A DNA stretch of 19,984 bases from Lachnospiraceae bacterium UBA7481 (GTDB lineage Bacteria > Bacillota > Clostridia > Lachnospirales > Lachnospiraceae): the NCBI GenBank assembly GCA_002478505.1, contig DLOP01000062.1, positions 1 to 19,984 on the forward strand. Direction: 5' to 3'. The position numbers were made by a program, and so were the translations under genes. Every line of letters begins with the position of its first letter. Positions within the stretch are counted from its first letter, which is position 1. Positions 6,036 through 13,569 of this stretch are shown here, in pieces. The notes beneath the pieces were generated by a model, which did no database searches, was not told the origin of the DNA, and was given only the letters and a program-made list of their open reading frames with translations.

Positions 6036-6108
6036 GCACCGCTAGCTCAGTTGGTAGAGCACCTGACTCTTAATCAGGGTGTCCAGGGTTCGAGCCCCTG
6101 GCGGTGCA
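6036..6108 (+). tRNA. tRNA-Lys (anticodon CTT)
   Basis: A 73-nt cloverleaf: acceptor GCACCGC/GCGGTGC, D arm GCTC/GAGC, anticodon arm CCTGA/TCAGG with loop CTCTTAA (anticodon CTT, reading AAG), variable loop GTGTC, T arm CAGGG/CCCTG with TTCGAGC, and discriminator A. CCA is not encoded. Monocistronic: own promoter and terminator. Confidence 0.97.
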
Positions 6109-6115
6109 CTAAAGG

Positions 6116-6150
6116 CATTCGTTTTGGCGTTACGCCGGGGCGGGTGTTTT
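6116..6150 (+). terminator. G-U-rich terminator of tRNA-Lys
   Basis: An inner stem GGCG-TTA-CGCC extends outward in RNA as CATTCGTTTT pairing with GGGGCGGGTG through many G-U pairs, for about 14 bp, followed by a T-rich tract from 6146. The wobble pairs are not complementary on the other strand, so it should act in one direction only. Confidence 0.7.
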
Positions 6151-6245
6151 TATTTTTATATGTTTCTATTTTACTTTTTTTATGATAATATAAAACAAAG
6201 TATTTATTATTTGGTTTGTTTATTTGGGAAAGGCTTGGTCATAAT

Positions 6246-7754
6246 ATGAAATCTTCTCCATTTAAAAAAATTTTAGCTGTTTTGGCTTCTATTCTTTTAT
6301 GCACTTATATTGGGGTGCTTGTCTTTCTTTTATACAAATATACAGAAAATCCCAGACCATACAATACTACTTCTTTAATGATAAAAGAAACATACCACAA
6401 TTTATGCATGTCCCCCGGTTCGACAGGGAATGCGGATGATCCGGGCACTTACACTGCTCATGCGGGATTCTCCTCTATTCAGGGTTCTTCCCCTAATGAG
6501 AAGATCTATCGCGATCCGCTGGTAACATTAAAAGGCAATGGCAAAGATCAGGTAACCGTCATGATCTATATGAACGGTTCCAATCTTGAATCAAATTATG
6601 GCAGTGCCACAACAGATATTAACGAAATGTTATCCGCCGATCTGAGCGAAAAGGTATCGGTTGTGATACAGACGATGGGAACCCGGAAGTGGCAGGATTA
6701 TGATATTGCATCGGATCACGCCCAGCGCTATCTCATAAAGGATCATGACCTGGTTCTTGTAGATGACTCTCTGGATCAGGAAGACTGTACAGATCCGAGG
6801 ACCTTGTCGGATTTTATCTCCTGGTCTGAAAAAAATTATCCCGCTGACCGCTATATTCTGATCCTATGGAATCACGGCGGCGGCTCTGTAGATGGATTTG
6901 GTTATAATGAATGGGGACGCTACAGTGATTCGCTGACTTTGGATGAAATGCAGTCCGCTTTGGAGGACGGCGGCGTTGCCTTTGATTTTATCGGGATGGA
7001 CAGTTGTATCATGTCCTCTATTGAGATCTGCTATGCCTTATATGATTACTGCGACTATATGATCTTGTCCGAAGATTTTGAATCCAGTCTTGGATGGAAT
7101 TATAAAGGATGGTTGACGGAACTTGCAAAAAATACATCCATCGACACCGTGTCCCTGGGAAAGATCATTATTGATGATATGGTGGAAGCCAATGAAAAAA
7201 ACCATCGAGATGGAATGGCGTCCACACTTGCCCTGATCGATCAGAAATATATCCCCACTCTTTTTGAAGAATGGGAAAAATTTGCTTATGCCAATACGGA
7301 AAAACTTCTCGCCCGCAATTACAGCTGCGAGGTCATCCGATCGGGACGTCCGCTATCCATCCGAAGAAAGCACAGCCTCCTGATCAAGGTTGATTCGGAA
7401 TTGCAGCAATACTATGTTACCGATATGCTTGCCGTAGTAGCATCCATCAATTCCACATATTCAAAAGCAATGACTATTCATCTAAATAATGCCATTGCTT
7501 ATTACAATTATACAGATAACAATGCCGGTCTTACGGGATTGTCCGTGACGCTGCCTTATGGCGATCGTTCATTTTACAGATCACAAAAGAAGATCTATAC
7601 TCTCTGCGGTATTGATTCAGAATATATCGAATGGCTGGAGCAATTTACTTCCGTCACAGACGATCCGACTTCCTATGAGGAAAACAGTTATAACAATAAC
7701 ACTACCGGCACAGACTCTACTGGCGGATTTATCGGCGGGGGAGGTCTCTGGTAA
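6246..7754 (+). CDS. Clostripain-family (C11) cysteine peptidase, membrane-anchored
   Basis: A 502-residue protein with the clostripain-type caspase-like fold. Conserved blocks: VTVMIYMNGSNLES (about 103-116), the catalytic His in LWNHGGG (H210), and the catalytic Cys in FIGMDSCIMSSIE (C254). A basic N-terminus followed by a hydrophobic segment (about 8-30) and no evident cleavage site suggests an uncleaved anchor with the enzyme outside the cell. Family members cleave after Arg or Lys or process surface proteins; the substrate here is unknown. The C-terminus is Asn/Thr/Gly-rich and ends FIGGGGLW. The start at 6246 is chosen over a TTG at 6216 because MKSSPFKKIL makes a normal signal-anchor N-terminus; its AAAGG lies 12 nt away, rather far. 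It converges on the next gene with only 5 bp between stops. Confidence 0.87.
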   Translation: MKSSPFKKILAVLASILLCTYIGVLVFLLYKYTENPRPYNTTSLMIKETYHNLCMSPGSTGNADDPGTYTAHAGFSSIQGSSPNEKIYRDPLVTLKGNGKDQVTVMIYMNGSNLESNYGSATTDINEMLSADLSEKVSVVIQTMGTRKWQDYDIASDHAQRYLIKDHDLVLVDDSLDQEDCTDPRTLSDFISWSEKNYPADRYILILWNHGGGSVDGFGYNEWGRYSDSLTLDEMQSALEDGGVAFDFIGMDSCIMSSIEICYALYDYCDYMILSEDFESSLGWNYKGWLTELAKNTSIDTVSLGKIIIDDMVEANEKNHRDGMASTLALIDQKYIPTLFEEWEKFAYANTEKLLARNYSCEVIRSGRPLSIRRKHSLLIKVDSELQQYYVTDMLAVVASINSTYSKAMTIHLNNAIAYYNYTDNNAGLTGLSVTLPYGDRSFYRSQKKIYTLCGIDSEYIEWLEQFTSVTDDPTSYEENSYNNNTTGTDSTGGFIGGGGLW

Positions 7755-7759
7755 GCTTA

Positions 7760-8410
7760 TCACTCCCGATAAGTTGAAGCTGCCTGATCCTCTTTCTGCA
7801 TATGATGCAGTTCATATTTCCAGATGTTGTTAAAATCCTGTTTTTGATACATCTTGTAAAAACTCGCAATAAAATCACACACCAGCAAAGTGGTCAGCGC
7901 AATGCTGATCACTTTTATGCATTGCGGCTTCATCTGAAGCATTCCCTGCACGATCGGCTCAAACAGATTGCCCATAAAAAATGTGATGATCCCTGCAAAC
8001 ATTATACTTGTCGGCACGGAAGTATATTTTGTCAGATGAAACGGAATCCACTCGTAATTCCAGTATTCGATACCGCACACCTTTTCTACCAGCGTTCCAA
8101 GCAGGATCTCCCCCACGCTTACCAACACGAAAGAAAGGACATAATAGAACAGATACGATGCTGTCCCGTCCGGAATATAGCGCATGATCCCCCAGTCCGC
8201 CAGCTTCTGCGGCGTGCCAAACAAAAAATAGATTGCCAGAACCATTAAACCGTATCCCAGCAAAAATGGTGCGTTCATGTTCCTGTTATCAATATATCCT
8301 TTCGTAATTGCCAGCCACGTATTTTCTGTAATATATCCCAAAAACGCAATGATCGCAATCATTACGCCATATACATAAATCAGTGATTCCGTATTAGAGC
8401 CCAGACCCAT
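7760..8410 (-). CDS. CmpB-like (PF06541) multi-pass membrane protein
   Basis: A 216-residue integral membrane protein with about five or six hydrophobic segments. The pattern GYITENTW, RNMNAPFLLGYG, then GEILLGTLVEKVCGIEYWNYEWIPFHL resembles the family named 'putative ABC transporter permease' (PF06541), whose actual function is not established. No ATPase subunit lies nearby. Two starts are possible: ATG at 8440 (AAGGAAG, 5 nt spacing) or ATG at 8410 (AAGGAG, 7 nt). I choose 8410 because its SD is better and the extra ten residues are basic and non-conserved in appearance. The C-terminal tail is charged and probably cytoplasmic. Confidence 0.75.
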   Translation of the reverse strand: MGLGSNTESLIYVYGVMIAIIAFLGYITENTWLAITKGYIDNRNMNAPFLLGYGLMVLAIYFLFGTPQKLADWGIMRYIPDGTASYLFYYVLSFVLVSVGEILLGTLVEKVCGIEYWNYEWIPFHLTKYTSVPTSIMFAGIITFFMGNLFEPIVQGMLQMKPQCIKVISIALTTLLVCDFIASFYKMYQKQDFNNIWKYELHHMQKEDQAASTYRE

Positions 8411-8481
8411 ATAATCACTCCTTTTCCGTAATACCTTCATGCATACTTCCTTTTATGTTTTGATTATTATTATGGACAAAG

Positions 8482-8510
8482 ATTTTACTTTTAATTTACA
8501 CGGCAGTAAA
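8482..8510 (-). promoter_or_regulatory. Candidate promoter of the CmpB-like gene
   Basis: On the minus strand TTTACT (8510-8505), 17-bp spacer, TAAAAT (8487-8482). It is divergent from the tRNA-Pro promoter, with the direct repeats between the two. Confidence 0.45.
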
Positions 8511-8527
8511 AATTGTGATTAAAAAAC

Positions 8528-8571
8528 ATTTAATAAAGTTTCGCAAATGTATTTAATAAAGTTTCGCAAAT
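8528..8571 (+). repeat. Two 21-bp exact direct repeats abutting the tRNA-Pro promoter
   Basis: The 21-bp unit (starting ATTTAATAAAG and ending TTTCGCAAAT) occurs at 8528-8548 and 8551-8571, a 23-bp period with no mismatch. The second copy ends three bases before the -35 of tRNA-Pro. The position suits activator binding sites or an UP-like element. Confidence 0.9.
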
Positions 8572-8574
8572 AAT

Positions 8575-8603
8575 TTGACAATCCTCTCAATTTATTGTAT
8601 TAT
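8575..8603 (+). promoter_or_regulatory. Promoter of tRNA-Pro
   Basis: Consensus TTGACA (8575-8580), 17-bp spacer, TATTAT (8598-8603). The start is expected near 8610, about 27 nt before the tRNA. Confidence 0.82.
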
Positions 8604-8636
8604 CATTGTTGTGTGTGATTTCTTATATGATTTTTA

Positions 8637-8710
8637 CGTCGCGTGGCTCAGTTTGGTAGAGCGCTGCGTTCGGGACGCAGAGGTCGCAAGTTCGAATCTT
8701 GTCGCGACGA
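8637..8710 (+). tRNA. tRNA-Pro (anticodon CGG)
   Basis: A 74-nt cloverleaf: acceptor CGTCGCG/CGCGACG, D arm GCTC/GAGC, anticodon arm CTGCG/CGCAG with loop TTCGGGA (anticodon CGG, reading CCG), variable loop AGGTC, T arm GCAAG/CTTGT with TTCGAAT, and discriminator A. CCA is not encoded. Confidence 0.97.
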
Positions 8711-8720
8711 TCTTTATAAG

Positions 8721-8751
8721 CATGGATCTTCTTAGAGATCCATGTTTTTTT
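8721..8751 (+). terminator. Terminator of tRNA-Pro
   Basis: A perfect 9-bp stem CATGGATCT/AGATCCATG (8721-8729, 8736-8744) with a 6-nt loop, followed by seven T. Confidence 0.93.
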
Positions 8752-8830
8752 GTGATATTTACTTCTTCTCACACTGCTGCCCATATAGAAAACTATAGAT
8801 AAATATAGATAATTTCAGAAGCCACTATAC

Positions 8831-8859
8831 TTGTTATTAGCACAGATATAGACTATAAT
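8831..8859 (+). promoter_or_regulatory. Promoter of the DUF4304-licD unit
   Basis: TTGTTA (8831-8836), 17-bp spacer, TATAAT (8854-8859). The leader is about 60 nt and ends with GGAGG before the ATG at 8926. Two TATAGATAA copies 10 bp apart (8794-8812) lie just upstream. Confidence 0.72.
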
Positions 8860-8925
8860 GTAGGAAAAAGAAATTTCTATTATTAACTGCGCTTAGCATA
8901 GATAAATCCAACGGAGGAATAAGAA

Positions 8926-9795
8926 ATGACGCTAGAAGAACGGGTAAAACGATACTTTGAGTTAGCATCTTTGCCCCAAAATCTGCCTTATGATAAAAGC
9001 CATCTTCTTCGGGAACTAAATATAACAGAGGATGATACTTTTAACTACCAGAAGAAACTGGAAGATGAAGTAAGCATGAAACCTACGGAAAAAAGAGATA
9101 TCCTGATAAAACAGGTCATAAAACCACTGCTTAAAAAATATGGTTTTTCCACAGGCGGCTTAGACTGGCGTCGTGAAACAGACGATGCATATATTTTTAT
9201 TCATTTACAGAATTTGCACTATAGTGATATTTCCACAGGAGCCCGTTTTTGTTTTCATATAAGCGCTTCCAAAAAAGATGAGATCAGAGAAAAACTTTCT
9301 AATCAGTGGATGTACAATCAGTTTACAAACGAACTAAAGTCTTTTAATTTTCTGCCATACTGTGGACTGCTTTCACCATATTATTCTGCAGACTGGTATC
9401 AGATCGACGGTTATAAAAACTATCTTCCCACAGATACCCCCATAGAAGATATCTGCAGTCAGATCGGTGAATATTTTGACAAATATATCCTGCCGGAATT
9501 ATCCGCAGTTCAATCTTACGAAGACTTTTTAAATCTTTGTACGCAAATGTTAAAACGATACGAGGAGAAAGAGATCAGGCTGATAAAATTTTATCAAGCA
9601 GCACAAGCGTCTACTACATCGTATGGAGAATCCGTCTTTCCAAACCTTGTAAATTGCAGGAAAGAATTCGGGTTAAATATTGATGATATCACATCTCATT
9701 TGGAATGGCTCGATATCTGCAGGGAACAACATTATTTTACAAAATGCGACGCCAAAGAACTTGCCATAAAAGCAGCAAAAGAGGAATTTGTTTAA
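8926..9795 (+). CDS. DUF4304-like hypothetical protein
   Basis: A 289-residue soluble protein. Residues of about 60-165 (IKQVIKPLLKKYGFSTGGLDWRR, then FIHLQN, then a run of alternating hydrophobic strands) resemble DUF4304 (PF14137), whose function is unknown. The N-terminal 50 and C-terminal 110 residues are helical and not recognised. The start is supported by GGAGG 7-8 nt upstream. It is the first gene of a likely two-gene unit; the LicD-family gene starts 25 bp after its stop. Whether it modifies or regulates the LicD product is not readable. Confidence 0.72.
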   Translation: MTLEERVKRYFELASLPQNLPYDKSHLLRELNITEDDTFNYQKKLEDEVSMKPTEKRDILIKQVIKPLLKKYGFSTGGLDWRRETDDAYIFIHLQNLHYSDISTGARFCFHISASKKDEIREKLSNQWMYNQFTNELKSFNFLPYCGLLSPYYSADWYQIDGYKNYLPTDTPIEDICSQIGEYFDKYILPELSAVQSYEDFLNLCTQMLKRYEEKEIRLIKFYQAAQASTTSYGESVFPNLVNCRKEFGLNIDDITSHLEWLDICREQHYFTKCDAKELAIKAAKEEFV

Positions 9796-9820
9796 TATGA
9801 AAGAATCCGAGGTATCTAAT

Positions 9821-10732
9821 ATGAATTTTGATCCATTATTTTATCAGGAAGAGACCCGCTGCAACTTCGTAGTAACCGAAAAAAGAAAAAAGATATGGGC
9901 TGTAGAGCTTGCCATTCTGGAAAAATTTGATCAGGTGTGCAAAAAACATCATCTAACCTATTATGCTTACTATGGAACCCTTCTGGGCGCAGTACGCCAT
10001 CAGGGGTTTATTCCGTGGGATGATGATATAGATATTGCTATGTTCCGGGACGACTATGAGAGATTTCAGGCAATTGCGCCACAAGAATTTTCCGATCCTT
10101 ATTTCTATCAATCTTCTTATACCGATAATTTGCTTTGTACATTTTCCAAAATCAGAGACAGCAGGACAACCGCCATCGAATATGATGAACCTAATTTAAA
10201 TCAGGGTATCTTTATCGATATCTTTCCTTTAGATGCTGCACCGGACGGAACCCCCGCCCTTATCAACATCTGCAGTCTCCAATTCCTTATCTGGTGCAGT
10301 ATCGTCAATCCGCAGACGTTATATGAGCGACTACTGCAAGGAGGAAAGTTTATCCTTAGCCAGGATATTATTGTAGATCTATTAAATATGGATGTACTTC
10401 AAAGAATAAAAACATTTGAATTATTTAATCTTTCCCATTTCGGGCAGTCCGAACTGGTCACCGATATCAATTATATAATAACAAACACTCCCTATCAGCC
10501 GCTTAAAAAGGAATGGTTTCAGAAAATAGAATATCTTCCCTTTGAAAATATCAAGATCCCCGTTCCGGCGGAATACGACAAAATATTGACAAATCTTTAT
10601 GGGGATTATCATCAGATGATTCAAGGCGGTTCCGATCATGAAAATATCATCTTAGATCCGGATATTTCCTACAAAGATTTTATGCAGAAAACAGATCCCG
10701 ACCAATTGAAAGCCATGCTAGAGAAACGCTGA
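9821..10732 (+). CDS. LicD family phosphotransferase
   Basis: A 303-residue member of the LicD family, nucleotidyltransferase-fold enzymes that transfer phosphocholine or other phospho-substituents to surface glycans or teichoic acids. The core motif YYAYYGTLLGAVRHQGFIPW followed by DDDIDIAMFRDDYERF (about 47-82) carries the acidic metal-binding residues D67-D69 and D71; GIFIDIFPLDAAPDG follows. There is no signal peptide. Three starts compete: TTG 9788, ATG 9797 and ATG 9821. I choose 9821 because GAGG lies 8-9 nt upstream; the 9797 site has its GAGGA 11 nt away. The acceptor is unknown and no glycan cluster surrounds it. A weak hairpin overlaps the stop codon. Confidence 0.82.
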   Translation: MNFDPLFYQEETRCNFVVTEKRKKIWAVELAILEKFDQVCKKHHLTYYAYYGTLLGAVRHQGFIPWDDDIDIAMFRDDYERFQAIAPQEFSDPYFYQSSYTDNLLCTFSKIRDSRTTAIEYDEPNLNQGIFIDIFPLDAAPDGTPALINICSLQFLIWCSIVNPQTLYERLLQGGKFILSQDIIVDLLNMDVLQRIKTFELFNLSHFGQSELVTDINYIITNTPYQPLKKEWFQKIEYLPFENIKIPVPAEYDKILTNLYGDYHQMIQGGSDHENIILDPDISYKDFMQKTDPDQLKAMLEKR

Positions 10733-10744
10733 TGAGAGCGTTTC
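10723..10744 (+). terminator. Weak hairpin at the licD stop codon
   Basis: An 8-bp perfect stem GAAACGCT/AGCGTTTC with a 6-nt loop spans the stop codon. The tail (CTTAGAAAAC) has no real T-run, so termination would be inefficient. Confidence 0.3.
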
Positions 10745-10773
10745 CTTAGAAAACATTCCTGGCAAATCCCCTT

Positions 10774-11817
10774 CTAACGCGTGATGATCTCCACAAAGAT
10801 TCCATCGGGATCCTTTATGAAAAAATACGGCCGTCCCAGACGTCCTTCATTGATGACGGGCATTTCCCCAATCAATCCTTCTTTTAATAAATATTCTGCT
10901 GCCCTTTTGGGATCCTCTACAGCAAGCGCCATATGCTTTGCTCCATTGACATGAAGATCTGTATTTAATGTTTCTACAAAATCCGGCGTCGGATTACTGT
11001 CGGGATAACAGAACATCTCCAAAAGAAAACCATCCTTTTCCATCTGCAGGATCCTGACGCTTCCGTCGTCCGCCTGATAATCCTTTACCACCCGAAATCC
11101 CAGCTTTTCATAAAATACCCTGCTCTTCTCACTATCGCTGACGCTGATGGCATAATGATCTATCCCAAACATCTCCGCTTCTGCCTGTATCTTGTGTCTG
11201 CCTCTGCTGCCACATTCCCGCAATAATATTTCCAGCTCCCCTCTCGCCTGTTCATAATTTTGAAAGCGTACCGTGTGAAATCCAAGCGCTCCTGCGCTCT
11301 TAAGGTTATCTTCCCGGTCGTCCAGAAATACACATTCCTCCGGCTTCAGATCGTAGGTCATACATAAGAGCTTATAGATCTCCGGGTCCGGTTTGACCAT
11401 CTTCACATACCCGGATACGATCCTGCCGTCTACAGCGTCTGCAAAGGTAAATTTCCCCTTTGCATGCAGCGCGAACAGATCTTTGGGATAATTAGACAAA
11501 AGATAGACCCGATAGCCTTCCCGCCTAAGTTCCTGAATCCATGGCAGTGCGTAAGGAAAAGATTCCACAATATCATTGATCTGTTCAAAAAAAGCATCCG
11601 CCTCCGCCGGATATTCTGAAACGCTGTCTTTCATATCACGGATGACTTCTTCCGCAGACCGGACGCCAAGATCCAGATCTCCCCAAAGCTTATTTTCAAT
11701 AATATTTTTACAAAAAATTTCTTTTATTTCTTTTGAAAATCCCAAATCTTCCATATATTCCCGATACCGGAAATTAATCAAAACCATTCCAATATCAAAT
11801 ACCACATTTCTGATCAT
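10774..11817 (-). CDS. HAD hydrolase-VOC (glyoxalase-like) fusion protein
   Basis: A 347-residue two-domain protein. Residues 1-200 are a HAD subfamily IA hydrolase closest in motifs to the YihX type: nucleophile D8 in FDIGMVL (with Gly at +2 instead of Asp, as in that branch), motif II Ser in YLLSNYPKD (S108), motif III Lys in VKPDPEIY (K142), and acidic FLDDREDN (D166, D167). Residues 217-347 form a VOC/glyoxalase-like domain with the metal-ligand pattern H221 (GIDHYAI), E267 (LLEMF), H295 (AKHMALAV), E343 (FVEII). The join has no stop, frameshift or SD, so it is a true fusion. A joint role in detoxifying or salvaging a phosphorylated or carbonyl metabolite is plausible but unproven. AGG sits about 8 nt before the ATG. 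Confidence 0.87.
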   Translation of the reverse strand: MIRNVVFDIGMVLINFRYREYMEDLGFSKEIKEIFCKNIIENKLWGDLDLGVRSAEEVIRDMKDSVSEYPAEADAFFEQINDIVESFPYALPWIQELRREGYRVYLLSNYPKDLFALHAKGKFTFADAVDGRIVSGYVKMVKPDPEIYKLLCMTYDLKPEECVFLDDREDNLKSAGALGFHTVRFQNYEQARGELEILLRECGSRGRHKIQAEAEMFGIDHYAISVSDSEKSRVFYEKLGFRVVKDYQADDGSVRILQMEKDGFLLEMFCYPDSNPTPDFVETLNTDLHVNGAKHMALAVEDPKRAAEYLLKEGLIGEMPVINEGRLGRPYFFIKDPDGIFVEIITR

Positions 11818-11896
11818 GACGTTACCTGCTTTCTTATTGGTTAGAAAAACTTAGATTTATGCGTTTAAATCACTTTATACAAAATTTTCAAAATAA

Positions 11897-11925
11897 ATAT
11901 TACCACAAATAAGATTGTAAAACAA
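11897..11925 (-). promoter_or_regulatory. Candidate promoter of the HAD-VOC gene
   Basis: On the minus strand TTGTTT (11925-11920), 17-bp spacer, TAATAT (11902-11897) with an extended TGG before the -10. It mirrors and overlaps the opposing promoter. Confidence 0.45.
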
Positions 11926-11944
11926 ATACTATTAGTGGTATCAT
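11915..11944 (+). promoter_or_regulatory. Candidate promoter of the phospholipase C family gene
   Basis: TTGTAA (11915-11920), 18-bp spacer ending TGG (extended -10), TATCAT (11939-11944). The leader is about 48 nt, with GAGGG before the ATG at 11999. Confidence 0.45.
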
Positions 11945-11998
11945 TTAAATAATATCGCTCAAACTGATAAATAGGATTAATAAAACAAGAGGGTTGTT

Positions 11999-12955
11999 AT
12001 GTCGGGTTTTAATGCGCATTACTTTTTTGGAAATAATCATTTACAATTGTTAGAAGATTCTGATATAAAAAATATCTGTAAAAAGTATTCTAATGTTTTT
12101 TCCATGGGTCTGCAAGGACCGGACATCTTTTTCTATTTTGTGATCGCAGGATTTTCCGGAGGAAAAAACTTAGGCTCCCTTGTACATGTGGAAGAAACTG
12201 ACCTGTTTTTTCAGAATATGTACCGGGGATTATCCATTTTTGATCAACGGCCTGTCCAGAAAGCAATTGCCATTGCCTATATGTCCGGATTCTTAGGACA
12301 TTTTATTTTGGACGCCCATACACACCCTTATATCTATGGACGCACGAAATATACGGAAAACCCAGATGCCGCATATTACGGCAGGCATGTCTTTTTGGAA
12401 TCGGATATCGACCGTCTGATCTTAGAACGCTATTCCGGTCTGAAACCATCCGAATTTTATCAGGAGCGCACCATCCTCCTGTCCAAATCCGAATGCCGGG
12501 TGATCACGGATCTGTTGTTTTATACCTTCAAAAAAACATACGCCTCCGTAAAAACATTGCGCGCGTTTATCCAAAGCTCCCTTTACACCATGCCCCTTGG
12601 ATGTTATATACTTCATGATAAGCATGGCCGTAAGAAAGCATGGTTACGCAAGCTGGAGGATATTTTTTTAGGATATCCGCTGGCTTCTTCGTTGATCCTC
12701 AGTGATACGCTTTATTTCTTCAGGGATCCCCTAAATCTTTCCCATAAAAAATGGTCCAATCCCTGGGATCGGACCACGATTTCTTATGAAAGCTATATGG
12801 ACCTTTATGAAAAGGCAGGTACGGAATATCTTGAAATCCTAAATGAATTCAACGGGCTGTTGGCAAATGACCGGCTGACAATAACCAACTCCTTTTTAAA
12901 TCGTCTTGGCAACCGTTCTTACCACAGCGGACTGGACTGCAGCATACCCTCCTGA
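11999..12955 (+). CDS. Zinc-dependent phospholipase C family protein
   Basis: A 318-residue protein of the Zn-dependent phospholipase C/nuclease-like fold (PF00882 group). It shows HYFFGNNHLQLL near the N-terminus, SMGLQGPDIFFYF (about 37-49), and the metal-ligand block GHFILDAHTHPYIYG (about 100-114). There is no signal peptide, unlike secreted clostridial alpha-toxin, so it is probably an intracellular or peripheral protein of the clostridial housekeeping branch rather than a toxin; substrate unknown. GAGGG is 7 nt before the ATG. Its stop is separated by only 2 bp from the stop of the convergent prepilin gene. Confidence 0.82.
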   Translation: MSGFNAHYFFGNNHLQLLEDSDIKNICKKYSNVFSMGLQGPDIFFYFVIAGFSGGKNLGSLVHVEETDLFFQNMYRGLSIFDQRPVQKAIAIAYMSGFLGHFILDAHTHPYIYGRTKYTENPDAAYYGRHVFLESDIDRLILERYSGLKPSEFYQERTILLSKSECRVITDLLFYTFKKTYASVKTLRAFIQSSLYTMPLGCYILHDKHGRKKAWLRKLEDIFLGYPLASSLILSDTLYFFRDPLNLSHKKWSNPWDRTTISYESYMDLYEKAGTEYLEILNEFNGLLANDRLTITNSFLNRLGNRSYHSGLDCSIPS

Positions 12956-12957
12956 TC

Positions 12958-13518
12958 TTACTCAATATGGATACAGCTTCTGATCTCTTCCATCTCTGGG
13001 ACATCGTTTTCGTCATAATAAAGAGGTACATGGGTGGTATCCTTTTTCCCCGAAAAGTCCGTCGTCGTGATCCACATGATGACCGGATTAACAAAGTCGC
13101 CTTGATAAGTAAAATAGATCGTAGCACCAGAAGTACCAGACTCATGAGCCGATCGAAGCAGTCCCTGATATGTTGACTGCTGCAGATTATCCCAGCCCAA
13201 CGTCGATAAGACCTCCTCACAAAAACGGTTGCCCGAGCCGTCATCCAAATCCTCTAACTTGAGCGGATTAGAGGGGTCTCTCATACGATTCAGAAGAGTT
13301 TGGGACCCGGGATCCGCCATGACATCCGGATCTACAGACGCGTAGACTACCGCGTCATAGATTGAGCCCAGAAACTGCACATCTGCCGATACGTTGGCTT
13401 TTTCTATATATTTTATCAACTGCGGCGCAATAATGCCCACCAGAATCGCCATAATCGCAATAACAATAATCAATTCTACCAGAGAAAAACCTTTATTATT
13501 TTTCACAGTATCTTTCAT
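12958..13518 (-). CDS. Orphan type IV prepilin-like (pseudopilin) protein
   Basis: A 186-residue protein with a class III signal: MKDTVKNNKG, then FSLVELIIVIAIMAILVGII. A prepilin peptidase would cut after G10 and N-methylate F11, and E15 is the conserved Glu5 of the mature pilin. After the N-terminal helix comes a soluble domain of about 140 residues with two cysteines, rich in Asp, Ser and Thr. The start at 13518 has GGAGG upstream; a longer frame from 13575 has no support and spoils the leader peptide. No ATPase, platform protein or peptidase lies in the window, so it must use machinery encoded elsewhere. It has its own promoter downstream of trmB. Confidence 0.87.
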   Translation of the reverse strand: MKDTVKNNKGFSLVELIIVIAIMAILVGIIAPQLIKYIEKANVSADVQFLGSIYDAVVYASVDPDVMADPGSQTLLNRMRDPSNPLKLEDLDDGSGNRFCEEVLSTLGWDNLQQSTYQGLLRSAHESGTSGATIYFTYQGDFVNPVIMWITTTDFSGKKDTTHVPLYYDENDVPEMEEIRSCIHIE

Positions 13519-13540
13519 AGGCGAGAAACCTCCACTTTCT

Positions 13541-13569
13541 ATTATAAAATTATTATTTTTTTCAGACAA
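13541..13569 (-). promoter_or_regulatory. Promoter of the prepilin-like gene
   Basis: On the minus strand TTGTCT (13569-13564), 17-bp spacer, TATAAT (13546-13541). A TTGACA 6 bp further upstream gives an alternative register. A small inverted repeat AACTG-N8-CAGTT lies just upstream. Confidence 0.6.

Noticed and set aside
7756..7773. Small hairpin CTTATC-N6-GATAAG at the clostripain/CmpB-like junction as a bidirectional terminator
   Set aside because: Only 6 bp, without a T-run on either side.
1950..8571. ATTTGCGAAA shared (inverted) between the small RNA and the tRNA-Pro direct repeats
   Set aside because: A ten-base match in AT-rich DNA with no further similarity; probably chance.
6036..8751. 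tRNA genes as attachment sites of an integrated element
   Set aside because: No integrase gene and no repeated tRNA 3' end was seen downstream of either tRNA.
12849..13244. A 131-residue minus-strand frame spanning the phospholipase-prepilin junction
   Set aside because: It overlaps two genes with clear family signatures and shows no domain.
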